Both the position numbers and the translations under genes were made by a program. The notes beneath the pieces were generated by a model. That model was not told where the DNA came from and did no database searches. It saw only the letters and a list, made by a program, of their open reading frames with translations. 64,000 nt of DNA, from contig CAKVAL010000001.1 in the NCBI GenBank assembly GCA_934725085.1, positions 1 to 64,000 on the forward strand. The letters run 5' to 3'. The stretch is from an uncultured Erysipelotrichaceae bacterium. GTDB lineage: Bacteria; Bacillota_I; Bacilli_A; Erysipelotrichales; Erysipelotrichaceae. Below are positions 38,196-49,690 of this stretch, piece after piece (position 1 is the stretch's first letter; every line of letters starts with the position of its first letter).

Positions 38196-39029
38196 TTATC
38201 CTAAAATTCCAAAGTATGCACCTACAATACCTACAATAATAGTTACGACTATTAACAAGACAATATTGATCTTCTTTTTACCAAGTAGCCAATAGTATAG
38301 CCATGTTACTGCAAGTGGAACTATTCCAGGTAGAATGCTATCTAATACAGATTGCAATGATGCTGCTGTATCACCTGAACCAATCTGCATTATCAAAGAA
38401 GTATTAACCATGCTTATAGACATAGCACCAATAACTGTAATTCCGACAATAGATGCAGCTTGCATAACTTTATCAATTAACCCAGAAGATTTTAATTTAT
38501 CTAAGTATCCAGTTCCAATTTCATAACCTTTGTACATTCCTGCAAATCTTAACCAGAAAGCTGGTATGTTATAGATTAAGAAATATAAGATTACGCCAAG
38601 GAAATTTCCTTGTAAACAAAGAGGAAGACCAATACCTAATGCGATGATACGAATACCACTTAAGAATATAGAATCGCCAATACCAGATAAAGGTCCCATT
38701 AAAGCCGATTTAATTGCGGTAATACTCTTTGTATCAAAGTCGTCACTCTTAGCATTTTGTTCTTCCATCGCTAAAGCGATTCCTCCGACAAATGGAGCTA
38801 ACTGTGGTGTGATATTAAAGAACTCGCAGTTTCTTACCATTGCTTCATGCAATTTTTCTGGTTGATCCTTATAAATTTTTTTCAATGCATGACGTACCAT
38901 GTTGAAATATGGTAAATTCATTTGTTTCTCATAGGTCCACCCCCATTCCATTCCTAGTCCATGGATTACGGCCCTATTTAAATCTTTTCTAGTTAACATA
39001 TTTGTTTTGTTTTCATTAGAAGTCGTCAT
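38196..39029 (-). CDS. PTS mannose-family IID component
   Basis: 277 residues. The N-terminal cytoplasmic stretch (GLGMEWGWTYEKQMNLPYFN) and membrane segments with GDSIFLSGIRIIALGIGLPL are typical for IID. Pairs with IIC (14-nt overlap) to form the membrane channel. Confidence 0.92.
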   Translation of the reverse strand: MTTSNENKTNMLTRKDLNRAVIHGLGMEWGWTYEKQMNLPYFNMVRHALKKIYKDQPEKLHEAMVRNCEFFNITPQLAPFVGGIALAMEEQNAKSDDFDTKSITAIKSALMGPLSGIGDSIFLSGIRIIALGIGLPLCLQGNFLGVILYFLIYNIPAFWLRFAGMYKGYEIGTGYLDKLKSSGLIDKVMQAASIVGITVIGAMSISMVNTSLIMQIGSGDTAASLQSVLDSILPGIVPLAVTWLYYWLLGKKKINIVLLIVVTIIVGIVGAYFGILG

Positions 39030-39807
39030 CTATTCCACCTCCTGAAGTTGAAGAATTGACCATTTCACCAGTTTCACTTCTATTTGGATTTAAGAAGTCA
39101 AATTTAACCATAACGATAATTACCGCTAGAATTGCTACACCTAATGATGGCATTGCTAAGTACGCTGCCAATACGAACCCCAAGAAATAATATGGAAGAA
39201 TTTGTTTTGTTAAAATCATTCTCATTAACATTGCGAAGCCCAATGCTGGCATTAAACCACCACCTGCACCCATACCTGTGATAACCCATTGTGGAATAGC
39301 GTTAATAATAGTTTCAACAGCTGCTGAACCGAAGTATAGGGCTAAGAATGTTAATACAAATCTTCTTGCACAGTCAATTAAAGCCAGTGACCATTGCATA
39401 CGAACAACACCCTTTGCATCACATTTATCAGCATAAATGTCTGCTTTATTTAAGAAAAATGGTTCTATAACAGATGTAAAATTACGAACAGCAAGTGAGA
39501 ATAAAGCAACAGGCATAGCTAATGTAACAGCAACCTCAATAGGATAACCATTTATAATTGATAACGCTGTAGCTACAACGCTGCCTACAACAACATCCGG
39601 TGGAATATACGCTCCTACAGAAACTGCACCCATAAAGAATAATTCTAGAGTAGCACCAATTATAATTCCTGTTTTAAAGTCCCCTAAAATTAAACCAGTA
39701 ATTGCAGATAAGAATATTGGACGCTGTAGGTACAATGTACCGAATAATGCGTCAACTCTACCATATGCAGCAACTAAGCCACAAAGTATAGCTTGCAATA
39801 GTGTCAT
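39016..39807 (-). CDS. PTS mannose-family IIC component
   Basis: 263 residues, strongly hydrophobic, with the N-terminal GRVDALFGTLYLQRPIFLSA segment and GATLELFFMGAVSVGAYIPPD signature. Forms the sugar path with IID. Confidence 0.92.
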   Translation of the reverse strand: MTLLQAILCGLVAAYGRVDALFGTLYLQRPIFLSAITGLILGDFKTGIIIGATLELFFMGAVSVGAYIPPDVVVGSVVATALSIINGYPIEVAVTLAMPVALFSLAVRNFTSVIEPFFLNKADIYADKCDAKGVVRMQWSLALIDCARRFVLTFLALYFGSAAVETIINAIPQWVITGMGAGGGLMPALGFAMLMRMILTKQILPYYFLGFVLAAYLAMPSLGVAILAVIIVMVKFDFLNPNRSETGEMVNSSTSGGGIDDDF

Positions 39808-40289
39808 ACTTTCTCCTTTCCTTTAATCTTTTTGTATGATTCTTTTGCGTCTGATGGAATTTGTTGAACATAAATATCAATCCCTAAATCCACCATTTTA
39901 TTTAACATTTCGATTTCTTCATTAGTTACAAAGAATATTGGACCTAGTTTTGTACTATTTTCTTTACGAGTTGCACCACCAAGGTTTAATTCTTTAAAGC
40001 AATCACAATGCGTTACTAATTCATAAGCATCTTTAACAGACTCAACAACCACAAATAATTTGTACTTATCAGTCTTGCCATCATTAATCGCTTGAATTGA
40101 ATCTTCTATTCCTTTTGCTACAAGCTTTACATTTGATGGTTTTGCCAATGAGATTGCAGTTCTTCTAATTTGATTGGTTACACAATCATCATTAGCTAGA
40201 AGAATACAATCAGCCCCTAACTCTTGTGTCCAAGAAACCGCTACTTGACCATGAATCAATCTATGGTCTATTCTCAATAGTTTAATCAT
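39804..40289 (-). CDS. PTS mannose-family IIB component
   Basis: 161 residues. RIDHRLIHGQVAVSW contains the phosphorylated His. It overlaps IIC by ATGA and is followed by the standard IIC-IID order. Confidence 0.92.
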   Translation of the reverse strand: MIKLLRIDHRLIHGQVAVSWTQELGADCILLANDDCVTNQIRRTAISLAKPSNVKLVAKGIEDSIQAINDGKTDKYKLFVVVESVKDAYELVTHCDCFKELNLGGATRKENSTKLGPIFFVTNEEIEMLNKMVDLGIDIYVQQIPSDAKESYKKIKGKEKV

Positions 40290-40290
40290 T

Positions 40291-41145
40291 TTACACTTCC
40301 TCCTTCCTTATTTGATTAATACTATTTCTCATCACATTTATTGCGTCTATATCGATTTGACCAGGATTTTCAAAACAAATCCTATTAGTAAATTCAAATG
40401 AATATAGTCCTTTATAATCGTTTGCTAAGAAAGTTTTCAAATCCTCTTTTATGTTTCTATCTCCCTTACCAATTGGTAAGTGTCCAGTTGGAGTACCATC
40501 AACATAGTGACAATGAACAATTCTATCCCCGAACCTTTCAAACCATATTTTGATAGATTCATTTGCTCCTCCTAGTGCCCCTGTGTCTAATGCGATTTTC
40601 ACATTTTCTCTATTAACTGCGTTCAGATATTTTTCCATTGAATCAATATTATTTACAAGTCTTGTTTCAAATTTTTGCAATGGTTCAACACATATGGTTA
40701 CATTTTTTTGTTTTGCATGATCAGCTAATTCCTGCATGTGTGATACAGATCTTTCGAAGGCTTTTTCAACTGGTTCATCAAAATAAGCCCATCCACTTGT
40801 TAACAAAATTTTTGGTACTTCTAGTTCAGAAGCAAGATCAATCAAGTTCTTAAAGTAGCTGATTGAGTGTTCAATAATTTTTTCATCTCTAGCTGCCATA
40901 TTACTAGGCTTAGGATTATTTTGTTCTGCACATAGGCAAGCCAATTTAATTCCATATTGTTTAGCCAACTTCTTTAATTTGTTGCTATCTTCATACCCAC
41001 GATAAGTTACTTCAAAATGTTGAGGGCAAAGCCAAATCTCAGCATTTTTAAATCCATTTTTAGATATTTCAGAGAAGAAGTACTCAATAGGATAAAACCT
41101 ATAATGTATATTCATTGCACAGATGCGTTCGCTTATATAGTCCAT
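40291..41145 (-). CDS. Xylose-isomerase-like TIM-barrel sugar epimerase/isomerase
   Basis: 284 residues of the AP_endonuc_2 fold. Metal-ligand motifs are visible: CVEPLQKFE (Glu), ALDTGALG (Asp), HCHYVDG (His) and YSFEFTN (Glu). Family members act on tagatose, ribulose or hydroxypyruvate. First gene of the operon, 1 nt before IIB; it probably reshapes the imported sugar for the aldolase (inference). Confidence 0.8.
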   Translation of the reverse strand: MDYISERICAMNIHYRFYPIEYFFSEISKNGFKNAEIWLCPQHFEVTYRGYEDSNKLKKLAKQYGIKLACLCAEQNNPKPSNMAARDEKIIEHSISYFKNLIDLASELEVPKILLTSGWAYFDEPVEKAFERSVSHMQELADHAKQKNVTICVEPLQKFETRLVNNIDSMEKYLNAVNRENVKIALDTGALGGANESIKIWFERFGDRIVHCHYVDGTPTGHLPIGKGDRNIKEDLKTFLANDYKGLYSFEFTNRICFENPGQIDIDAINVMRNSINQIRKEEV

Positions 41146-41177
41146 TTGGTATGGTACACCATCCTTTCCTTAACTAA

Positions 41178-41206
41178 TTTATACCACTCTTTGTTTTTCG
41201 GTGCAA
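41178..41206 (-). promoter_or_regulatory. Promoter of the mannose-type PTS operon
   Basis: TTGCAC (41201-41206) and TATAAA (41178-41183) on minus with a 17-bp spacer, about 33 nt before the first gene. The partly palindromic GGTATGGTACACC just before the start codon is a possible GntR operator. Confidence 0.72.
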
Positions 41207-41247
41207 TAGTATTTTTAAATATATTTTTATGTATATTAACAAGTTTT

Positions 41248-41339
41248 GAAAACTACCCTTTTTTGACCTTATTTTTTATTGAAAACTACCTATTTTTGAC
41301 CTTAAATTTTATTGAAAACTCCCTTAAATCTTATATAAT
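41248..41339 (+). promoter_or_regulatory. 33-bp-period GAAAACTACC array overlapping the ATPase promoter
   Basis: GAAAACTACC at 41248 and 41281 and GAAAACTCCC at 41314: three copies at exactly 33 bp, each with TTTTTGACCTTA-like sequence between. The last copy provides TTGAAA (41312-41317) as -35, with TATAAT (41334-41339) after 16 bp. Same design as the 34-bp array before the 14.2-kb ATPase, with a different motif. Confidence 0.72.
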
Positions 41340-41357
41340 TGGGTTAGAGGAAGCTTT

Positions 41358-42671
41358 ATGTATCGAAAAATTGAAGAATATTTAAAGAATTATTTTAGTA
41401 GTAAAGAAGAGAAGATACTCGTTATTGATGGTGCTAGACAGGTTGGTAAAACTTATATTATCGAAAAGATTGGTAAGGATTATTATCGAAATTTTATTTC
41501 AATTAACTTGGATGCCGATAAAAAAGGAGATAGAGTTTTTGAAGATGTTAAGACATGTGATGATTTCTATATTCAGCTTAGCGCTTTGTATGGAAATAAA
41601 TTAAATAATAGAGATGATACTTTGGTTTTCATTGATGAGATTTCAATCTATCCTCAATTCTTTTCTTTGTTGAAGCAATTAAGAATTGATAATAAGTATC
41701 GTTATATCTGTTCAGGTTCTTTATTAGGCATCGAGTTACTTAAAACTGGTTTAACTCCTATGGGCTCTATCATTAGAAAAGAAATGTATCCTATGGATTT
41801 TGAAGAATTTTTGATTGCGAATAACTTTGGATCAGATGCGATTAATTATGTAAGGCAATCATATGAAAATAAAACTAGTTTGAATGAATCTTTACATAAT
41901 ACTTTATTAAATTTATTTCTTACTTATTTATATGTTGGTGGTCTTCCTGATGCGGTTAAGTCTTATGTAGAAGAAAAGAATGTCTTTAAGATAAAGGAAA
42001 TTCAAAAAGATATTTATGATTTCTATAGTGATGATGCAGCTAAACATGATTTAGAGAATAGATTGAAGATTAAAAGAATCTATGAAATGATGATCTCTTC
42101 TATAGATAATAAGGTTAAGAGAATTAAGTATGCAGATATCAACGACAATAAAAAAGACTGTTTCTCTAATTATGCTGAAGAATTTGATTATCTAATTAAT
42201 TCAGGTATCGCCCTAGCTTGTAATGCGGTAAGCGAGCCAAAGTTTCCTTTAGCTCAATCTAGTGTTAAAAATTTAATCAAACTATATATGAACGATGTGG
42301 GTTTATTGTCTTATCTTCTATATCGCAATAACATCAATGCTATCTTAAAATCTAAGACTGGTGTTAATTTGGGCGCTATATATGAAACGGTTGTTTCTCA
42401 GGAATTAAAAGCTCATGGACATGACTTGTTCTATTATGATAGAAGAAAAGTTGGCGAGGTTGATTTTCTTGTGAATGATTATGATAATTTATCTATTCTT
42501 CCTTTAGAAATAAAATCAGGTAAAGAAGGATACGAATATCGTGCTTTACCAAAACTTATAGAAGATAAAAATTATCGTATAAAACAAGGTTATGTCTTAT
42601 CTAACGATAGAGAGGTGCTTGTTAAAGATAAGATTGTTCATCTTCCTATTTATTACATCATGTTTGTTTAA
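41358..42671 (+). CDS. AAA ATPase with DUF4143 domain
   Basis: 437 residues. Walker A DGARQVGKT, Walker B LVFIDEISIYP, sensor RYICSGSLLG, and the C-terminal nuclease-like core VGEVDFLVNDY...LPLEIKSGK. Intact, unlike the related gene at 10.3 kb. Ribosome site AGAGGA before ATG. Its promoter lies in a 33-bp-period motif array, and a GGGGG array and a strong terminator follow the gene. Confidence 0.87.
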   Translation: MYRKIEEYLKNYFSSKEEKILVIDGARQVGKTYIIEKIGKDYYRNFISINLDADKKGDRVFEDVKTCDDFYIQLSALYGNKLNNRDDTLVFIDEISIYPQFFSLLKQLRIDNKYRYICSGSLLGIELLKTGLTPMGSIIRKEMYPMDFEEFLIANNFGSDAINYVRQSYENKTSLNESLHNTLLNLFLTYLYVGGLPDAVKSYVEEKNVFKIKEIQKDIYDFYSDDAAKHDLENRLKIKRIYEMMISSIDNKVKRIKYADINDNKKDCFSNYAEEFDYLINSGIALACNAVSEPKFPLAQSSVKNLIKLYMNDVGLLSYLLYRNNINAILKSKTGVNLGAIYETVVSQELKAHGHDLFYYDRRKVGEVDFLVNDYDNLSILPLEIKSGKEGYEYRALPKLIEDKNYRIKQGYVLSNDREVLVKDKIVHLPIYYIMFV

Positions 42672-42697
42672 AAGAATTAGGGCTAATCAAATTTTCT

Positions 42698-42743
42698 GGG
42701 GGTTTGTAACTTGGGGGTTTAAACTGGGGGACAAACTTGGGGG
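42698..42743 (+). repeat. Left GGGGG array
   Basis: Four GGGGG blocks at 42698, 42713, 42726 and 42739 (steps 15, 13, 13) within TTGGGGGTTTAAACT-like units. A mirror array lies at 44407-44444. Confidence 0.7.
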
Positions 42744-42761
42744 TCTGAATAATAATAAAAT

Positions 42762-42808
42762 AACGTTGGAGATAACAGTTGATAATAACTGAATCTCCAA
42801 CGTTTTTT
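42762..42808 (+). terminator. Strong hairpin terminator before the insertion element
   Basis: AACGTTGGAGA/TCTCCAACGTT outer stem with an inner CAGTT/AACTG stem, followed by TTTTTT. Confidence 0.8.
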
Positions 42809-42828
42809 CCTTTCAGTTATCATTAATG

Positions 42829-44344
42829 TGTTCGGCATAATAATATTTAGAAAGGATGTACAAATGAATAATATCATAAATTTTTTATGTTTGCCTGACA
42901 ACGATATTGAAGTTACTAATATCGAAATTGTCGGTGATACCAAATACGTTCATATTAGAAAGAAACTATCACCTGTGTTTTGTCCTAATTGTAATTATAG
43001 AATGCATTCTAAAGGAATAAGGAAAAGATGTATAAGACACCCTATATTCCAAGATGGTTATAAATTAGTACTTGTAGTATCTGTAAGAAGATGGGAGTGT
43101 CAAAATGATAACTGCGATGGATATTTAGTAGATAGCTTCTCATTCTTTGATAAAGGTAAGCAATTATCTAATCTAACACCTTTTATGGTTCTTGACGCCT
43201 TAAAAGACTTAAATAGAACCGCTGCTTCTGTAGCTATTCAATTCCATATATCAGATACACAAGTTCATAATTATGTTTTAACTTATTTAGACTTTAAAAG
43301 ATTACCAATGCCTCGCATATTATCGATTGATGAAGTATATCTTGAGTTTAATAAAGCTGATAGATATTGCCTTGTATTAATTGATTTTGAAACTGGTGGT
43401 ATAGTAGATATTCTTCCAAATAGATATGGCCAAACTATGGAAAACTATTTCTTATCTATACCAAGGGAAGAAAGACTTAAGACAGAAATAATAATCACTG
43501 ATATGTATGGCCCTTATCTTAACTTGCCAAATAAGTATTTCAATAAGGCAAGGTGCATTGTTGATTCGTTTCATGTGGTGTCATTTTTACTTAGGAGTAT
43601 TAATAACTATATCAATGAGGTACAGAAAAGATATCAAGCTATAGATAATCAAAGACGCAAAGAAAAGAACATTCAAAATAATACTTATAATAAAACCATC
43701 AAAGATTCAGATGAAGTCAAATTACTTAAGAGTTATCGTTTCTTCTTACTTAAAAATAATGATGAGATAGAATACTCTAGCTATAGGTATTTTAGAAAAA
43801 GATTTGGAGCTTATCTTAACACGCAAGAACTTGAAAACAAATTCATGGAGCTTGATGATAACTTTAAGACGATAAGAGATTTAAAAGAAGAGTATATATC
43901 TTTTAATTCTGAATACTTTGGCAGAGATGAAGATGAAGTAAGATCTAAGTTAGAAGAACTAATAAATAAGTACTATGAATCAAATATTAAAATCTTTATT
44001 GATTTTGCGAATCATCTTAAAAACTTCAAGGAGCAGATTATACTGTCATTTAAAGACTTTGGTGTTCCTGTAAAAGATAAAGAAAGAGAAGAATTTACAT
44101 AGAAGATTATCTAACGGTCCAATGGAGGGATTTAATCTTAAACCTAAGAACCTTAAAAGAAACTCTAGAGGTGTAGATAATTTTGAATACACAAGAAATA
44201 GAATCCTTTGGTCAGAAAGAGAAGATGCACATATACTGGCTATACCTAAAAGTGAGAAAGAAGTTCACACTTACACTCATAAAACTAGAGGACCATATAA
44301 CAAAAACAAATAGTAAATAGATGATATAAACATTGTGCCGAACA
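42829..44344 (+). mobile_element. ISL3-family-like insertion element (~1.5 kb)
   Basis: Imperfect terminal inverted repeats TGTTCGGCATAAT (42829-42841) and ATTGTGCCGAACA (44332-44344) enclose one transposase gene. No clear target-site duplication was found. Hairpins lie just outside at both ends. Confidence 0.65.
42864..44313 (+). pseudogene. ISL3-type DDE transposase, frameshifted
   Basis: N-terminal zinc-binding region (CPNCNYRMHSKG ... CQNDNC), then HTH and DDE core: first Asp in LSIDEVYLEF, second in IITDMYGPYLN. The frame ends at TAG 44100-44102; a one-base shift near 44097 restores HRRLSNGPMEGFNLKPKN, the family's C-terminal motif with the third acidic residue, running to 44313. The first product alone lacks that Glu and is presumably inactive. 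Start at ATG 42864, after AGAAAGGA. Confidence 0.82.
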
Positions 44345-44348
44345 TAAT

Positions 44349-44388
44349 AAAAGGTGAATAGGAATATAAATACCTAAATCACCTTTTT
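44349..44388 (+). terminator. Terminator after the insertion element
   Basis: AAAAGGTGA / TCACCTTTT stem with inner AGG...CCT pairing and Ts. Confidence 0.6.
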
Positions 44389-44406
44389 ACATTTCTAAAG
44401 TTGAGA

Positions 44407-44444
44407 CCCCCAACTTTAACCCCCAAGGTTTTTGTCAAACCCCC
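44407..44444 (-). repeat. Right GGGGG array (inverted)
   Basis: CCCCC blocks at 44407, 44420 and 44440, in opposite orientation to the left array, between the insertion element and the 3' end of the next minus-strand gene. Confidence 0.65.
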
Positions 44445-44492
44445 GGATTATTTGGTGAGCCAGAATTAGCAGGCTTGGCCTGCTAATTTATT

Positions 44493-46190
44493 TCATAACT
44501 TTTCTACTACAACTTTACATCTTTTCTTACAAAAGGCAATACCATAAATCAAGATATCGTTTCTTTCTTCATTTCTTAAATATGTATCATAACGTTTGTC
44601 TTTGATTTGATTGATTGCTTCTAGACAAGAATCGTTCAAACCGTCATATGTTAATGAGTGTTTAATTTCTACTACTATTCCACTATCATAATTATCTGTT
44701 TCAATAATTATGTCGGCAAGACCATCACCTGATTCTATGTTGGATTTAACAATCCAATTAGGATTAGTGGAAAGGACACCTGTTAAAAACATATGATAAG
44801 CATATTCTTTCTTACCATCATGTGACTTGGTATCGAAGATACTAATTGTGTTATCTAGAGTCTTATTTAAATAGTTCTCTATTTCTTCGCAGTTACTATT
44901 TTTAAAATCGTCCCATAGCTTATTAAGATTATTACTATCTTCTTGGATAGTAGTGTTAAACCATTCACGAATTTGTTTCTTATATACAGTTCTTATTTCT
45001 TCATTAGGAATCTTTAATTTGTAGTAACCATTATCGCTTACACCAACTTGAGTTAGGTAGCCAGTGGTAAACAATACACTCCAAAGATTATCTATACTAT
45101 TATCAATTTCATCGTAAGTTAATTCTAGATGAACTTCTTTCTCTATCACTTCACCAACCACTAGTCTTTCAATATCGTCTCTTGTTGTTTTATCAGCCAT
45201 ATAAATAAATCTTTTAACAAGGTCGTTAGAACTAGTATTAATCCAAAATGATTGTGGAGTTTTATTAGAAGAGATATTTAGTAAGTCCACATAACTAATC
45301 ACATCCCAAGGACAATAGATATCAACATCACCAAATCGATAACCATCATACCATTTCTTAGTTTCTTCAAAATAATCATCTTGGTTATAGTAAGCTAATA
45401 ATTCCTTTACTTCATTTTCGGTAAAACCAAAAGAATCATTAAATCTAGAATCTAGGATAGAGAGATATCTGAAATTATTAAATCCTCCGTATATGATTTT
45501 CTGAGGTAGTCTTAAACAACCTGTTAACACTGCAAATTCTAACGCTTCATTTCCCTTTAACGCATTAGCATACATACTCATTATTAAAGAAACCATTTCA
45601 TCATAATAACCATTATTGAAAGCTTTGTGTAAAGGAACTTCATATTCATCAATTAAAATAATTACTCTTTGGTTATAGTGTTTGTGCAAAAGAGAAGATA
45701 ACAGTTCAAGAGAGTTTACTAACGTCCTCTTATCCATTGAATATTTACCATTGTTTAAAACAATTAGAGAGCCATATCTTTCTTTATCATTTGACGATAA
45801 TCTATCACTATCAAGCAAAAATTCAAAACGATTAGCCTCATGTCCTATAAGTTCAACAAAGTTGCTTAAAGCCTCATTAAAATTTAAACCTTCAATATCT
45901 TTTAATGTTAGAGAAATAACAGGATACTTTCCCAAATACTTTTCACAAAGCTCTTTATTATTCGAAATATATAGGTCATCAAATAAGCTAGTATCTGTTC
46001 CTATTCCAAAGAAACACTTTAGCATAGACATATTAAGAGATTTGCCAAAACAATGTGGACGAGTAAATATATTTACCTTCCCACAATTGTTAATAAGCTT
46101 TTCTATTAGTTTTGTTTTATCAACATAATAAAAATCTGACTCACGTATTTTCTTAAAATCATCAATTCCAATTGGTAGTTTTATAGCCAT
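44493..46190 (-). CDS. AAA-ATPase-like protein with C-terminal PD-(D/E)XK domain
   Basis: 565 residues of the AAA-ATPase_like/DUF1703 type, common in gut anaerobes and of unknown role. The N-terminus is typical (LPIGIDDFKKIRESDFYYVD), with a modified Walker A RPHCFGKSLNMSML, Walker B ILIDEYEVP, and a C-terminal nuclease-like GLADIIIETDNYDSGIVVEIK. TACAAT on minus (46197-46202) ends exactly 6 nt before ATG, so the mRNA is probably leaderless. Confidence 0.85.
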   Translation of the reverse strand: MAIKLPIGIDDFKKIRESDFYYVDKTKLIEKLINNCGKVNIFTRPHCFGKSLNMSMLKCFFGIGTDTSLFDDLYISNNKELCEKYLGKYPVISLTLKDIEGLNFNEALSNFVELIGHEANRFEFLLDSDRLSSNDKERYGSLIVLNNGKYSMDKRTLVNSLELLSSLLHKHYNQRVIILIDEYEVPLHKAFNNGYYDEMVSLIMSMYANALKGNEALEFAVLTGCLRLPQKIIYGGFNNFRYLSILDSRFNDSFGFTENEVKELLAYYNQDDYFEETKKWYDGYRFGDVDIYCPWDVISYVDLLNISSNKTPQSFWINTSSNDLVKRFIYMADKTTRDDIERLVVGEVIEKEVHLELTYDEIDNSIDNLWSVLFTTGYLTQVGVSDNGYYKLKIPNEEIRTVYKKQIREWFNTTIQEDSNNLNKLWDDFKNSNCEEIENYLNKTLDNTISIFDTKSHDGKKEYAYHMFLTGVLSTNPNWIVKSNIESGDGLADIIIETDNYDSGIVVEIKHSLTYDGLNDSCLEAINQIKDKRYDTYLRNEERNDILIYGIAFCKKRCKVVVEKL

Positions 46191-46208
46191 ACCTATATTG
46201 TATAAAAA

Positions 46209-46230
46209 TTAGCCACTAAATAATGGCTAA
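46209..46230 (-). terminator. Terminator of the beta-glucoside operon
   Basis: TTAGCCA/TGGCTAA stem followed on minus by TTTTTA, 11 nt after the ridA stop. Confidence 0.7.
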
Positions 46231-46240
46231 TAAGAATTAA

Positions 46241-46615
46241 TTATTTAGAAGCAATTGCTTCAATTTCAACCATAGCACCCTTAGGTAGTGCTACTACTTG
46301 ATAAGCAGCTCTAGCAGGATATGCACCAGAGAAGAAAGTACCATATACTTCGTTCATCTTAGTGAAATCACCTAAGTTAGTCATAAGAACAGTAGTCTTA
46401 ACTACATTATCCATTGAAAGACCTGCAGCTTCAAGAATTGACTTGATGTTACTTAATGATTGAGCTGTTTGTTCCTCAATACTTTCTGGCATTGTACCTG
46501 TTTCTACATTAATTGGTAATTGTCCTGATACATAGACAAAACCATTTGATTCGATTGCTTGTGAGTAAGGACCAATAGCAGTTGGCGCCTTTTCACTGTT
46601 AATTACTTTGTTCAT
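46241..46615 (-). CDS. ridA: RidA family enamine/imine deaminase
   Basis: 124 residues, full YjgF/YER057c/UK114 fold: AIGPYSQAIESNGFVYVSGQ, NIKSILEAAG and the Arg-containing YPARAAYQV. RidA hydrolyses reactive 2-aminoacrylate made by PLP enzymes, which suits its position two genes from a PLP C-S lyase. One nt separates it from the glucosidase gene. Confidence 0.92.
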   Translation of the reverse strand: MNKVINSEKAPTAIGPYSQAIESNGFVYVSGQLPINVETGTMPESIEEQTAQSLSNIKSILEAAGLSMDNVVKTTVLMTNLGDFTKMNEVYGTFFSGAYPARAAYQVVALPKGAMVEIEAIASK

Positions 46616-46616
46616 T

Positions 46617-49287
<2,671 letters not shown>

Positions 49288-49309
49288 AAGTTAGTCTCCA
49301 CTTAATACT

Positions 49310-49332
49310 TAACGGAGGCAGCGCCTCCGTTA
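49310..49332. terminator. Perfect intercistronic hairpin between IIA and C-S lyase genes
   Basis: 10-bp stem TAACGGAGGC/GCCTCCGTTA with a 3-nt loop. On minus there is no U-run after it, so it may stabilise or partly attenuate the mRNA rather than stop it. Confidence 0.5.
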
Positions 49333-49335
49333 AAG

Positions 49336-49671
49336 TTATTTTTCTAATTTCTTTAGTCTAGCATCAATGGCTTCAACTATTTCTAAGAGGTTTTTTGTGA
49401 TATTAATTTCGCTATTTACTGTCATACATGTATCTTGAGCGTGTGTTAATAAGACAGTGAATTCAGGGTTTTCTCCGTTCGCCTCACGTTGAAGTTCAAC
49501 AGTTTGTGCTTTGTGAGCTTCTACTATCTCCTCATCTGCTTTCTTTAGACATTCTCTAGCTTTGCTAATGTCAAATTCTTTTAGAGCATTTAATGCTTCA
49601 GTTGTTGCCTCACGTGCATCACCTGCATGGAGAATTATTTGCATAGAATTTAATGCTGTTGATTCCTTCAT
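49336..49671 (-). CDS. PTS lactose/cellobiose-family IIA component
   Basis: 111 residues, all-helical trimeric IIA. The phosphorylated His is in LLTHAQDTCM (about residue 77). Donates phosphate to the IIB domain of the gene just upstream. Confidence 0.92.
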   Translation of the reverse strand: MKESTALNSMQIILHAGDAREATTEALNALKEFDISKARECLKKADEEIVEAHKAQTVELQREANGENPEFTVLLTHAQDTCMTVNSEINITKNLLEIVEAIDARLKKLEK

Positions 49672-49690
49672 ATTTAACCTCTAACTTTCT

